DNA from: Vibrio gelatinilyticus
Lineage (GTDB): Bacteria; Pseudomonadota; Gammaproteobacteria; Enterobacterales; Vibrionaceae
Assembly: GCF_022836845.1 (NCBI RefSeq)
Contig: NZ_JAJNNZ010000005.1
Coordinates: forward strand, 1-64,000
DNA: 64,000 nucleotides
Reading direction: 5' to 3'
Below the pieces are notes generated by a model. The model saw only the letters and a list, made by a program, of their open reading frames with translations, did not search any database and was not told the origin of the DNA. This document shows, piece after piece, positions 28,312 to 38,157 of the stretch. Each line of letters opens with the position of its first letter. Position 1 is the first letter of the stretch. A program made the translations under genes and the position numbers.

Positions 28312-29683
28312 ATGTCGGGAACGAAAACAGGCCTTTTGTGGTTTACCTGTGACTTACGCGTACAGGATAATCCGCTACTTGCTAAAGCGTCGCTTGAAGT
28401 CGATGCTTTGCTGTGTGTTTATGTTGTGCCTTCATTCAGTCGCTATCTAAAACACTACTCCCAGGAAAGTCAATTTAGTCAGGCTAGAATTCAATTTCTA
28501 CAACAATCACTAGCAGATGTCTCCAACTCTCTTGCTAAGTTTGGACAACGTCTTTTTGTTATCGAAGGAACGCCTTTTGAGGTTTTGAAAGAGCTAATAT
28601 CTCGTCAAAATATCACTCATTTGTACTGTGATGCGTTTGCCGGTTACGACGAACAATCAACTGTAGAGTGTCTCACCAAACGCTACAGTGAACTACATGT
28701 GATACAAATGAATACGCGAATGCTGTTTAACGAAGAACAGCTTCCCTTTGATATTCACCAGCTGCCTGCGACATTTACCCAGTTCAGAAAAAAAGTTGAA
28801 GAATTGAAGCTTGAGCATCAGTTTGCCTTAGTAAACCAACTCCCTCCAACACCCTCTATCGCTCGTATTCACGCACCTTTTCATGGCGCGACATCTTCTG
28901 GAAGCAACGTCTTTGTAGGCGGTGAGCATTCTGGTAATGCACACTGTAAGGACTATTTTTCCCATCGTTTTGCCAGTCATTACAAACAGACACGCAATGC
29001 TCTCGATGATCTCAGCGCCACAACCAGATTTTCTCCCTGGCTGGCATTGGGCTCGGTTTCGCCACAGCGCATTCTCTCACTACTCAAAAACTATGAAAAT
29101 CAACATGGTGCCAACGACTCTACCTATTGGATTTATTTTGAACTCTTATGGCGCGAATATTTTTACTGGTATGCAAGAAAAGTTGGTTACAAACTTTTCC
29201 AATTGCGTGGCGTTAATCACTCACCACCTTTAACCAGTTTTTATGCGCAACATTTTAAGCAATGGGTTCACGGTACAACTGCTTATCCGATTGTTAACGC
29301 CTGCATGAAACAGTTGAGACAAACGGGTTACATCAGCAACCGAGGCAGACAACTGGTCGCCAGCTGCCTTGTCAACGAACTCTCTACAGATTGGCTATGG
29401 TGCGGCATATTTTGAATCTCAACTCATCGACTACGACACTGCCTCAAACTGGGGAAACTGGCAGTACATCGCCGGTGTTGGCCCTGATCCCAGAGGTGGA
29501 CGACAATTCGATTTGGCTAAACAAACGCAACTCTATGATCCGGATTTGACCTTTATCACCAAGTGGCAAGGAAACGGCGGAGCACTTAACGAAGGTCATC
29601 ACAATTTGTCTCGCTCGTCGGAATGCGTAACTCGCTCGCCTAAATCTATAAATAGTAATGACACACAAGGTGGACAGTCATGA
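28312..29683 (+). pseudogene. CRY-DASH cryptochrome/photolyase, frameshifted
   Basis: A DASH-type photolyase of about 457 residues if the frame is restored. The first part (28312-29415) has the N-terminal antenna-binding lobe (GLLWFTCDLRVQDNPLL) and FAD domain ([44 protein letters not shown]). The frame is lost right after TGG at 29392-29394; the next frame (29396-29683) continues with [19 protein letters not shown] and the C-terminal [18 protein letters not shown] proteins read DWRYGA here, so two bases next to C29395 are missing. As written, the product loses its last 90 residues and is presumably inactive. A sequencing error cannot be excluded. The gene ends 4 bp inside the next photolyase. 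Confidence 0.85.
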
Positions 29684-31224
29684 AGTACACCACCATTCGG
29701 CTCATTTTAGGAGACCAACTTGATGGCAATCATTCTTGGTTTCAACAACCTGACAAATCGGTTCTCTATGTCATTGCGGAGTTACAACAAGAATCAACGT
29801 ACGTTCGTCATCACATCCAAAAAATCTGTGCCTTTTTCGCAGCGATGAAAGCATTTGCTGACACACTAACAAGTCAGGGGCATCAGGTTCTTCACCTGAC
29901 ACTCAACGAGACCGAGCCATTTTCTGAGCTCTCCGAGCTTATTCAGCACCTAATAAACGCCCATCAAGCATCGCACTTCGAATATCAAAGGCCAGATGAA
30001 TTTAGACTCGCTCAACAGCTGGCAGACTTAGAGCTGACCAACGCAACAACGAGCATGGCAGAAACAGAGCACTTTCTTCTCCCCTTTCAAGACATCCCTG
30101 ACTATTTCGTCGCCAAGAAACACGTTGTTATGGAGCATTTCTATCGTAAGATGCGCCGCTTACACAACATATTGATGCAAGGAGACAAACCTGAAGGAGG
30201 GAAATGGAACTTCGACAAAAATAACCGACAGAAACTGAAACCTGACGACATTGAGCAGTTGCCCTCACCCTTACTGTTTTCTTTCGATACTTCAGAGATC
30301 TGTGCTCGTCTTGAGCGACATAACATAAAGACCATTGGTCATCTTAACGAGCCTCTTATTTGGCCTACTAACCGCTCTCAGAGTCTGGCTCTGCTTGCCC
30401 ATTTTTGCCAAGTTTGTTTACCCAATTTCGGTCGTTTTCAAGATGCTATGACTAAAGAGCATCTAGCCAAGTGGAGCTTATACCATTGCAGGCTTTCCTT
30501 TTCGCTCAACACCAAGATGCTGCATCCACGAGAAGTTATCGACGCAGCAATTGCTGCCTTTAAGTCAAACTCAAGCATCGATATTGCGCAGTTAGAGGGC
30601 TTTGTCAGGCAACTACTTGGTTGGCGCGAGTATATTCGTGGTGTTTATTGGGCGAACATGCCCCATTATCAAGATCTCAACGTACTGAAGGCGAACCAAA
30701 ACATGCCCGACTTTTTCTGGACTGGTAAGTCCAAGATGACATGTTTAAATCAGGCCATCTCCCAATCCCTCGATCATGCTTATGCCCACCACATACAACG
30801 CTTAATGATAACCGGGAACTTCAGCTTGCTTACCGAGTTAGACCCTCAACAGGTGGAACAGTGGTACTTGGGTATCTATATCGACGCCATTGAATGGGTA
30901 GAAATGCCAAACACACGAGGAATGGCGCTTTTCGCAGATGGCGGTATTGTCGGCACAAAACCGTATGCGGCCAGCGCTTCTTATGTGAACAAAATGAGCG
31001 ACTATTGTAAGGGTTGCCACTACGACCACAAGAAAAGAACAGGCGAAAATGCGTGCCCCTTTAATAGTTTATATTGGCGTTTCATGGTTAAACATAGAGA
31101 AAGGCTATGGCAAAACCCTCGCGTGAGAATGATCTACGGTTCATGGGATAATATGGATGAAGCAGAGCAGCATTCCATACTCGAGACTGCCAATCATTAT
31201 TTCAGGCACGTCAATTCATTATGA
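29680..31224 (+). CDS. Iron-sulfur (6-4) photolyase (FeS-BCP/PhrB family)
   Basis: A 514-residue protein of the bacterial cryptochrome/photolyase group with a [4Fe-4S] cluster. The N-terminus, [17 protein letters not shown], is typical. The cluster ligands are recognisable as C355, C443, C446 and C459, in the CxxC-x12-C spacing seen in Agrobacterium PhrB, offset by five residues throughout. The FAD-binding [19 protein letters not shown] and GMALFADGG stretches are intact. It repairs (6-4) photoproducts in UV-damaged DNA using blue light. Its ATG overlaps the stop of the broken CRY-DASH gene (ATGA), so translation may be affected by the upstream frameshift. Confidence 0.88.
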   Translation: MKYTTIRLILGDQLDGNHSWFQQPDKSVLYVIAELQQESTYVRHHIQKICAFFAAMKAFADTLTSQGHQVLHLTLNETEPFSELSELIQHLINAHQASHFEYQRPDEFRLAQQLADLELTNATTSMAETEHFLLPFQDIPDYFVAKKHVVMEHFYRKMRRLHNILMQGDKPEGGKWNFDKNNRQKLKPDDIEQLPSPLLFSFDTSEICARLERHNIKTIGHLNEPLIWPTNRSQSLALLAHFCQVCLPNFGRFQDAMTKEHLAKWSLYHCRLSFSLNTKMLHPREVIDAAIAAFKSNSSIDIAQLEGFVRQLLGWREYIRGVYWANMPHYQDLNVLKANQNMPDFFWTGKSKMTCLNQAISQSLDHAYAHHIQRLMITGNFSLLTELDPQQVEQWYLGIYIDAIEWVEMPNTRGMALFADGGIVGTKPYAASASYVNKMSDYCKGCHYDHKKRTGENACPFNSLYWRFMVKHRERLWQNPRVRMIYGSWDNMDEAEQHSILETANHYFRHVNSL

Positions 31225-31304
31225 TTTGAATAAAAAACAAACCTTGTCCGATCCAGCGAACGACTCGGTGCTACAGTTAATAACACATTCATTGCATGAA
31301 ATGG

Positions 31305-31484
31305 TCGTGCTATGCTGGATTGAGCCTACTTACCTTATTAGATGATATCACTACAGTGATAGATGACGTCGCTATACTGTCGAAAGTCGCTGGCATTGTT
31401 AAACTTGATGATCTTGGTTTTTTCCTTGAAAAACGATCCATTGGAAAAGGTGTACTATTTACATTAGTGGTAGGCTTCAATTGA
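31305..31484 (+). pseudogene. Degraded N-terminal fragment of a DUF808 protein
   Basis: Translation in this frame gives AGLSLLTLLDDITTVIDDVA then ILSKVAG, closely matching the conserved N-terminus of DUF808 (YedI-like) inner-membrane proteins, MAGxSLLTLLDDIATxLDD. The expected ATG is replaced by TAT, and after about 30 residues the match fails and a stop follows at 31484. The rest of the roughly 300-residue protein is absent. The match is by eye. Confidence 0.55.
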
Positions 31485-31558
31485 ATGAGACCTTATGCCG
31501 TAACTATACTGATTCTGCAGGTTTCTTCTTTCTTGTTATCTGATACCACATGGGGATC

Positions 31559-32419
31559 ATGAATATCGAATTGCTCAACGCATTTGTCACGCTAGCAAAA
31601 TATCAAAACTACCGAGAAGCCGCTGATGCTCTCGCGGTCACTCAATCAACGCTGACAGAGCAAATTTATCGATTAGAAAGCGATGTCGGAGCAACACTAT
31701 TTGATCGCAATCGTACTGGTGCAAAACTGTCGATCGTCGGTGAGTGTTTATTGCCCGAAGCCAAACGGGTTCTAGAAAGTTCCCAGCAATTCCATCAATT
31801 GTCCGAACAGGTCGCCGCTGGTCTATCCGGTTATCTACATATCGGATTTGGGGTATCTACCTTCGGGGTTGCCCCAAGCCACATTGCAAGGTTTAAACAA
31901 AGCACCGAAGACGTCCACATCACTCTCAACGATCTTCCTACACAGACCCAAATAGAGCAACTTGTGTCCGGAGATTTGCACCTCGCTTACATACCCCTAC
32001 CTGTACCACCACCATTGACTTCTATACCCATTAAAGAAGAAACCTTATGTATCGCCGTACACAAGGAGCATTTAGGTAAGTCGCCAGATATTATTGTACG
32101 CTCATTGCCATATTTGGCTCTGAACCCTGACAGAGGGCAAGGTTTCCAACGTCAAATCGACAAAGCCGCACTCGAACTCAAATTGCAACCAAAAGCAAGC
32201 CAGTATGCCGATGACCTTTTGACCTTGCTGTCACAGGTAAGAGCAAATATGGGGTTCACCATTGTACCATTAAGCGCTCGCAGCCTTGGTGACGAAAATA
32301 CGCTTTTCCTCCCTCTAGAGGGAAAACACTGTCATTGGCAAGTTGGTTTGACTTGGAATCCTAAAATTAAAAACCCAGCAAGGGAGCGTTATCTTGCCAT
32401 GCTGAGACATCAAACTTAA
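31559..32419 (+). CDS. LysR family transcriptional regulator
   Basis: A 286-residue LTTR with an N-terminal HTH (NIELLNAFVTLAKYQNYREA, STLTEQIYRLESDVG) and an effector domain of the periplasmic-binding-protein fold. ATG at 31559 follows GGGGA; an ATG three codons upstream lacks a ribosome site. It lies 265 bp before an MFS transporter on the same strand, which it might control. The effector is unknown. Confidence 0.86.
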   Translation: MNIELLNAFVTLAKYQNYREAADALAVTQSTLTEQIYRLESDVGATLFDRNRTGAKLSIVGECLLPEAKRVLESSQQFHQLSEQVAAGLSGYLHIGFGVSTFGVAPSHIARFKQSTEDVHITLNDLPTQTQIEQLVSGDLHLAYIPLPVPPPLTSIPIKEETLCIAVHKEHLGKSPDIIVRSLPYLALNPDRGQGFQRQIDKAALELKLQPKASQYADDLLTLLSQVRANMGFTIVPLSARSLGDENTLFLPLEGKHCHWQVGLTWNPKIKNPARERYLAMLRHQT

Positions 32420-32684
32420 TTTGCCAATAAGTTCACTAATACCACTGACATATAAGCTCATATTCCCTTTTCATTGCTGACTCTAGTGCATCAAAAAATT
32501 GTCCTATCTTCGCCTTAAATCATCACTCCCCCTTGCCTACCAATTTGGTTGCTATTCAATAAAAATTCTTTGTCATTAGGACAATTATTTTTCATTTTAC
32601 TCTTTGGTGGCCAAGCCTCATATTTGCGCCGAAATTTGCATACTCACTTGTTTTGCTTTTCCTTTCACAACCGGAGGCTTCGTC

Positions 32685-33845
32685 GTGGAAAACGCTATTC
32701 AACACCCAACTCAAGCTGGTTTTAAAGTGCCTGTTGTGGCTTTGGCACTCTATGCTATAGCATCCGGCTATTTAATGAGCCTAATTCCCTTAGTGCTTAG
32801 TGAGTATGGGATTGAAAGTCGCTATGCTAGCTGGTTAGCAAGCGCGTTTTATGCCGGACTTTTGTTTGGGGCGTTTTTTATTGAATCACTAGTCAAACAT
32901 ATTGGTCATCGTTTCGCGTTTATCCTTTGTCTTTCGCTATTTGTTGTTACCATCGTTGTACTTCCACTTTTCACCCATGCATGGTTTTGGTTAGTGGCAC
33001 GTTTCATAGCAGGTATTGCTGTTGCGGGCGTTTTTGTCATCGTTGAATCCTGGCTGATGACCGGCGACGAGAAGGGCCGTGCAAAAAGACTAGGTCTATA
33101 TATGGGTGCACTGTATGGCGGGGCTGCGCTTGGGCAACTTTTTATTGGGGTTGTCGGTACAGAAGGTCACCTACCATTTTTGACGATTTTATTGATGCTA
33201 TTTTCAGCCATAGCGGTGTTGGCCTTTATTCCGACTCGTCAACCTGAAAGTGCGCACTCACAGGCATTGTCACTAAAGCAAATTTCTAAGCTCAGTCACG
33301 CTGCGATCATCGGCTGCATCGTTTCGGGTCTAACATTGGGTGCTATATATGGCCTGCTGCCAGTTGAACTGCAAAACCGAAACATTTCCCAATCGCAGTT
33401 AAGCGCGTTGATGGCGTTAGTTATTTTGGGTGGTATGGCGGTTCAACCCATAGTGCCGGTTTTCGCCAAGTATGCCGGCAGAACACTACTAATGGGGCTC
33501 TTTTGTTTGCTGGGTGTCTTTGCCATTGGTTTGATTATTCTGAGCAACGAATTAACCGTTCTCGCTGGGAGTTTATTTCTGATTGGAATGGCGACATTTG
33601 CCTTATACCCGATTGCGATTAATTTGGGATGTGAAAAACTCGACGAAAGTTACATCATTTCTGCAACTCAAGTGATGTTACTTTGCTACAGCCTAGGTTC
33701 AGTCTCTGGTCCGATCCTAGCTGATAACTTCATGACTGATAGTCAGGGCCTTATGAGCTACTTATTTGCGACTTTAATGGCAACGGCAATCTACATGTTG
33801 CTATCTAGCATTAAAGGTCATAAACAGCTTATGGCTGGTGAATGA
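32685..33845 (+). CDS. MFS transporter (YcaD-like)
   Basis: A 386-residue, 12-TM major facilitator protein. The GTG at 32685 is chosen because CCGGAGG lies 8 bp upstream; reading from a TTG at 32604 would add a Cys-rich leader without a ribosome site. Typical MFS loop signatures occur (ARFIAGIAVAGVFVIVESWL, then the DEKGRAKRLGLYMG loop). The general look is that of YcaD/CynX-like permeases of unknown substrate. It follows a LysR gene. Confidence 0.82.
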   Translation: MENAIQHPTQAGFKVPVVALALYAIASGYLMSLIPLVLSEYGIESRYASWLASAFYAGLLFGAFFIESLVKHIGHRFAFILCLSLFVVTIVVLPLFTHAWFWLVARFIAGIAVAGVFVIVESWLMTGDEKGRAKRLGLYMGALYGGAALGQLFIGVVGTEGHLPFLTILLMLFSAIAVLAFIPTRQPESAHSQALSLKQISKLSHAAIIGCIVSGLTLGAIYGLLPVELQNRNISQSQLSALMALVILGGMAVQPIVPVFAKYAGRTLLMGLFCLLGVFAIGLIILSNELTVLAGSLFLIGMATFALYPIAINLGCEKLDESYIISATQVMLLCYSLGSVSGPILADNFMTDSQGLMSYLFATLMATAIYMLLSSIKGHKQLMAGE

Positions 33846-33864
33846 TCAACCAAGTCAAAACATA

Positions 33865-34233
33865 CTAATGAGGCCGTGACTTGAGTGGTACTGCCTCATT
33901 GCACCTGGAATCACCGTTTCGCTTCACTTTAATCGTTTCTGGTGGTTCTATAGGGCTTTTCGCGTATAGCGCGACGTCTTTCGTCTGCTTGTCGTAAAGA
34001 CATACGAGCGCGACCGATGAACCGGAATCGTTGGATTCACCGAAAACAATCGCTACGCCATACTTCTCACTGCCAAAAGGATCGACAGTCACATTTGCAG
34101 CGCGCACGTAGCTTTCAGCCGCTGTTAGGCACTTACTTTCCACATCATTGCGAAACTCCTCCCATGCTTCAGGTGATGATGCATGAGCGCAAGCAACCAC
34201 CAGCAACATCAGTGCAAAAATGACGTGTTTCAT
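33865..34233 (-). CDS. Small exported protein of the DUF1501/DUF1800 operon
   Basis: A 122-residue protein with a signal peptide (MKHVIFALMLLVVACAHA). The mature part is about 104 residues with three Cys (in SKCLT, LVCLY and SRCNE) and no recognised domain. The ATG at 34233 overlaps the upstream stop codon as ATGA, so it is translationally coupled to the MEKHLA gene. It is the last gene of a four-gene operon. An 8-bp hairpin, AATGAGGC (33867-33874) with GCCTCATT (33893-33900), lies inside its 3' end. Confidence 0.6.
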   Translation of the reverse strand: MKHVIFALMLLVVACAHASSPEAWEEFRNDVESKCLTAAESYVRAANVTVDPFGSEKYGVAIVFGESNDSGSSVALVCLYDKQTKDVALYAKSPIEPPETIKVKRNGDSRCNEAVPLKSRPH

Positions 34234-34706
34234 GGCAAATATACCCACTTCTCAAACATCGCCGCTTGCCCCTGATATTGCCCTTGCTCGTCAAATAGAT
34301 CCCAAATTATCGCATTGTCAATGCGAAAGCGGCGGCCCGTGGATGAAATCCTGACACCAGAATAGTTATCGATATACCCGTGTTCACTGACTTGCTTTAA
34401 CAACTGCTCACGTTGTAGTTGTTCAGCTGGTTCAGCCGACAATTTGGAAGGTAGTCTTAATAATTCATCGATAGGGAATTCAAAGAGTGTGATTGCATTC
34501 TGGTTGGCAAAGTTAAATATTGGCTCCTGTTCATTGCCGTGAGACAGCAATACAAATGGCGCATGCCACAGTTTCTCTACGAGTGTTTCATCGCCCTGGG
34601 TGTTTTCCACCAACTTACGATCAAAAAGGCGTGCGTAATTATTACAGATGAGTTTGGCTTGCTCTAATGTTAATGATGACAGTGGTGTTGACAGTGGTGT
34701 TGACAT
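34230..34706 (-). CDS. MEKHLA domain protein
   Basis: A 158-residue cytoplasmic protein consisting of a MEKHLA (PAS-like) domain. Typical motifs are HAPFVLLSHG, NFANQNAITLFEF, LPSKLSAEPAEQ, YSGVRISSTGRRFRI and the final GQAAMFEKW. Such domains are found in plant homeodomain proteins and bacterial sensors. The ligand is unknown. The N-terminus holds a 12-bp tandem duplication giving STPLSTPLSS. It starts 2 bp after the DUF1501 stop codon. Confidence 0.8.
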   Translation of the reverse strand: MSTPLSTPLSSLTLEQAKLICNNYARLFDRKLVENTQGDETLVEKLWHAPFVLLSHGNEQEPIFNFANQNAITLFEFPIDELLRLPSKLSAEPAEQLQREQLLKQVSEHGYIDNYSGVRISSTGRRFRIDNAIIWDLFDEQGQYQGQAAMFEKWVYLP

Positions 34707-34708
34707 GA

Positions 34709-35845
34709 TTACACCACTCCGGCTAAAGGTTTCAAATCCACACTATCGGGGAATACGGCTTCGACCTGTGGCTGGGTCGCGCCCATATGCTCAATAAGGA
34801 CACCTTTCAATATCGACCTAATATCCATCGTTGCGGCGAGATCTCGCTCTTGATACAAGGACTCTTTAGACAAGCCGGGCCAATTTGCTGTGACTTTCGA
34901 CTGATTGAGTGCACCGCCAAACAATAAAAGCGCATTGCCCGTGCCGTGGTCGGTTCCTTTTGTGCCATTTTCTTTTGCCGTTCGACCAAACTCACTGGCA
35001 GCAATCACTATAGTCTCGCTCCAGCGCTCACCAAGAGATTGTTGCAAAGCTAACAGGCCCTTGTCTAACTGGCGCAATTTACTGGCTAAACGCCCCTGCA
35101 CACTGCCTTGCCCCGAGTGAGTATCGAAGCCACTTAACTCTAGAACCGCCACATTTGGTCCCTCTGGGGTACTGAGAAACTTCCCGGCCTGCGACATTAG
35201 ATTATTAAAATGTTTGCTTTGGGAGGATGAACTCGCCATCGCATCGACTGCCATGGCGGAGTCAAAATTTTCGCCCAATTCAGCATCCGACTGAAACAAC
35301 TCGCGAAGTAACTCCGCTTGTTTTTGCTTAGCTCTCAACTTGTGAGGATACCAACTGCTCACACCTTGCTGCCCTCTCACAATTAACGGGATCCCTGAAT
35401 CTATTGCTATTGCCTGGTTGTGTTGACTCAGTGACAGATAGCGATTTAGCCAACCTTCCATTGCCATGGGATCCAGCGTCCCATTCTCTAATACTTTTTG
35501 CCCATCAAAATGAGACCTTTCTCGATAGCCGGTCGCGCAAGCGTGAATAAAGCTGGCCTGGCCTTTTTTATAGAGTTCATAGCCATGTTGTAACGCGGGG
35601 TGAAGTCCAAAGAACTCGTCCAGTTGATTCACCTCAGCCAAAGATAAACCTATATTTGGCCGCAAACCGGCATAATCTTTGTCCCCATAAGGAACCACGA
35701 CATTCAATCCATCCATCGCGCCTCTTAAAGTGATCCAGACCAGAGGCTTGCTTGATAACGAGGAGCGAGCCAGTGACAACGATGGGAAAACTGAAATTAA
35801 AGATCCAAAAGCCAGACCTTGTAAAACTTCTCTTCTGGTAATCAT
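34709..35845 (-). CDS. DUF1501 family exported protein
   Basis: A 378-residue protein of the alkaline-phosphatase-like DUF1501 family. The N-terminus MITRREVLQGLAFGSLIS is a Tat signal (TRREVLQG). Motifs include the GAMDGLNVVVPYGD substrate-side loop, a GFDTHSGQG motif and the C-terminal EFGRTAKENGTKGTDHGTG with metal-binding Asp/His. Members are nearly always encoded beside DUF1800 proteins, as here. Function is unknown; a secreted hydrolase or metal-dependent enzyme is plausible. The ATG at 35845 follows AGGTGGG. It starts 12 bp after the DUF1800 stop. Confidence 0.87.
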   Translation of the reverse strand: MITRREVLQGLAFGSLISVFPSLSLARSSLSSKPLVWITLRGAMDGLNVVVPYGDKDYAGLRPNIGLSLAEVNQLDEFFGLHPALQHGYELYKKGQASFIHACATGYRERSHFDGQKVLENGTLDPMAMEGWLNRYLSLSQHNQAIAIDSGIPLIVRGQQGVSSWYPHKLRAKQKQAELLRELFQSDAELGENFDSAMAVDAMASSSSQSKHFNNLMSQAGKFLSTPEGPNVAVLELSGFDTHSGQGSVQGRLASKLRQLDKGLLALQQSLGERWSETIVIAASEFGRTAKENGTKGTDHGTGNALLLFGGALNQSKVTANWPGLSKESLYQERDLAATMDIRSILKGVLIEHMGATQPQVEAVFPDSVDLKPLAGVV

Positions 35846-35857
35846 TAGTCCCACCTG

Positions 35858-37219
35858 TTAACGATACTGAAACTGAGGACTCATCCAAAGTAAAACAAAT
35901 TTTGAAAGAGGATCAGGTGCATTTTCAATAGCAACCTGCGTGTGTTGTTCAAGAGTGCTGCCGTAGAGCATCTCTATCATAGCTGTCAGTTTGTCGCTTG
36001 CACTTATTTCACCCGCTTTCAATGAATTCATTAGAAGCTGAGCCACCTGGTTTGCCACTTGCCAGCGCTGTGTTAATGCCGAAGGGCTGTTGAAATCGGC
36101 ATCGCTATCAGGCCAACCTGCGGGAGACAAGGCCATAAAAGGTTCTTGACCGAGCTGACGCAACATCCCCTGCATTTGCTTTGCGCTTGGTTCAATCGCC
36201 GCACTTCTTAACACGGCAAAAAACCATTCATTTGGGGTACGAAACCTTCGCTTAAATGGCTCATAGGCAGAAGGATGAGTCAGTAAGGCTTGGTAGACGG
36301 CCAGTAACGAACCTTCGCTCTCTAACCAAGCTGATAACATAGATTGCGCCACCTTTTCACTCTCAGTGCCCAGAAAATGGTACGCCAGCTTGTCGACGAT
36401 GTGTTTAGCGGTATTCGGATTATTCGCTAAATCAGAGATTACCGTTTCACCCTGAATCAATCCCGGCTGGGTGTACTCCTTACCAAGGATATTCACACCG
36501 CCCGGTTCGTGGAGCTGATCTTTAAATTGAAACTCAAAGGTTTTGTTACTCAGGCTCCACCCTGTAATGGCCTTAGCGAGCGCCAACACATCCTCTTGAG
36601 TATACCCCCCATTCACACCCAGAGTATGAAGCTCTAATATCTCTCTTGCGAGATTTTCATTCAGCCCCTTATTTCTCTTTTTTCCAGTTTTCGAATTCGG
36701 TCCAATTGATTGATGGTTATCCAGATAAAGTAACATCGCAGGATGCTGATTGACGGCCAATAACATCGATAGAAAGTCACGATCCCAATGAGCACGTATC
36801 ACTTCGTTCTCGAGCGATGAAGCGATAGGCTTAACTCGACGAACGTCTGCTGAGATCGCGAAATGATTGCTCCAAAATTGCACTATGCGCTCTTGAAAGC
36901 CATAGGGTGTGTATAAGGTTTGCAAATTTCGAGCATGAATTAAATTGCGGAAGTGGCCTTGAATTTGTTGGTTAATCGATTTGCTGATCGCGCGTTTTTC
37001 ACTGTCTGACGTTGCTTGCTTACGTTTTTCAGTCAGTTCAAAAAAAACGGCTAGCACTGCAGCACTCGAGGGTAGATGAGCGATGGAAGAGTGAACAAAA
37101 TGTGACAGCTTTAGCTGCTGTAGAGGCTCCGCAACCTGGGTTGTAGAATCCGTGCGAGCCCCCAAACCAAACCGTTGCTGGTTGACTGTTTGCCTGCTCT
37201 GGTACCAAGCGCTCTCCAT
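35858..37219 (-). CDS. DUF1800 family protein
   Basis: A 453-residue protein of the DUF1800 family: the N-terminal RFGLGAR, FWSNHFAIS, LNENLAREILELHTLGVNGGYTQEDV and the C-terminal GWPDS are characteristic (the longer run spans several motif positions). No clear signal peptide is seen. An unusually strong ribosome site, GAGGTGATCC, lies 2 bp before the ATG and matches the 16S 3' end extensively. It heads the operon with DUF1501, MEKHLA and the small exported protein. Biological role unknown. Confidence 0.85.
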   Translation of the reverse strand: MESAWYQSRQTVNQQRFGLGARTDSTTQVAEPLQQLKLSHFVHSSIAHLPSSAAVLAVFFELTEKRKQATSDSEKRAISKSINQQIQGHFRNLIHARNLQTLYTPYGFQERIVQFWSNHFAISADVRRVKPIASSLENEVIRAHWDRDFLSMLLAVNQHPAMLLYLDNHQSIGPNSKTGKKRNKGLNENLAREILELHTLGVNGGYTQEDVLALAKAITGWSLSNKTFEFQFKDQLHEPGGVNILGKEYTQPGLIQGETVISDLANNPNTAKHIVDKLAYHFLGTESEKVAQSMLSAWLESEGSLLAVYQALLTHPSAYEPFKRRFRTPNEWFFAVLRSAAIEPSAKQMQGMLRQLGQEPFMALSPAGWPDSDADFNSPSALTQRWQVANQVAQLLMNSLKAGEISASDKLTAMIEMLYGSTLEQHTQVAIENAPDPLSKFVLLWMSPQFQYR

Positions 37220-37361
37220 GGGATCACCTCTAGGTCAGTTAAATTGCCTTACCATATGCTAATCAGCGTCATTTGTAAGTTTAACAGATAGGGGCAAACC
37301 GCGAAGTTTGAAAGCAAGAAGCTTGACGCAAAGACAGTGTTTTATTGGTATTTTTATGTAT

Positions 37362-37733
37362 TTACTTTATCGCATTAACCACGACATTGACTGAAAAATC
37401 CCAAAGCCCCAAATCCAGCTTTGCTCTATCGTTTGGTGACAAGACAAACACTGGCGCATAATCAACGTTATTGGCCTCAAGTTCGGTTTCTAGCTGAATC
37501 GTTCTGTTAGACAACTCGGTTAACAACACAGAAAGTGTATGTTGTGGATCGATGCGAACGGTACGCCTGATCCCTGGGGTTAAGTTCCAGATAGGTTCAA
37601 CGAATAGCCGCTCTTTATAGAAAAGCCGGGTCTGCACCGTATAACTCAGCTCGGCCTTGGCAAATGATGCATAAAAAATGCTGACAAAAATCGTCCATAT
37701 AATTCCCAATCGGATGACTGCTGATTTTCGCAT
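37362..37733 (-). CDS. Exported hypothetical protein upstream of DUF1800
   Basis: A 123-residue exported protein with a signal peptide (1-27, ending FAKA) and a beta-rich mature domain rich in charged residues (VRIDPQHTLSVLLTEL). No domain is recognised. A good AAGGGAG ribosome site precedes the ATG. It is on the same strand as the DUF1800 operon, 142 bp upstream, and may share its transcription. Confidence 0.55.
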   Translation of the reverse strand: MRKSAVIRLGIIWTIFVSIFYASFAKAELSYTVQTRLFYKERLFVEPIWNLTPGIRRTVRIDPQHTLSVLLTELSNRTIQLETELEANNVDYAPVFVLSPNDRAKLDLGLWDFSVNVVVNAIK

Positions 37734-38157
37734 TATGCTCCCTTAAACCGTAAACTTGATAGTGAATTTCGCTGCGGTACTTTATCTGTATCATCATCAC
37801 GCAGTTAATATTCTTAGCACATACGTGCTTACCTTGAAGTCGGCAAGATCACGTTATTACACAAAACGAGTTCCTTTTGCCTTAATACGGGCGCTAGAGT
37901 CAAAAATGCGAATTCATATCTTCGTCACAAACTGGTGTTGCTTTCGTGACGGCACCACTCTCTTTTCCTACAAAAATTCCAAAATGGAATACACCATATT
38001 CCAGACCTTCCAAGCGTTTATCCTTATACTCCACCCCGTCAATACTTTGACTTGCACTTATCACTAAAAGTGTGGTTTTTCTGTCGTTTTTAAATGCTAT
38101 TTAAGCAACTGTCTATCCATTAGAGATATAGGCATAGCTCAACAAAGTGAAATCATC
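37734..38157. other. Intergenic region before the LuxR-type response regulator
   Basis: About 420 bp with no credible gene. It contains a small inverted repeat ATTCC-AAAAT-GGAAT (37976-37990), with a third ATTCC at 37998. No other clear signal is seen. Confidence 0.4.

Noticed and set aside
31346..31361. Inverted repeat TATCACT-AC-AGTGATA that looks like an operator
   Set aside because: It falls inside the DUF808 remnant and simply encodes the conserved DITTVID stretch, so the symmetry is probably coincidental.
37756..38067. 103-residue reading frame on the plus strand
   Set aside because: Composition is His/Tyr-rich and unlike a natural protein, no ribosome site is visible, and it overlaps intergenic DNA with inverted repeats.
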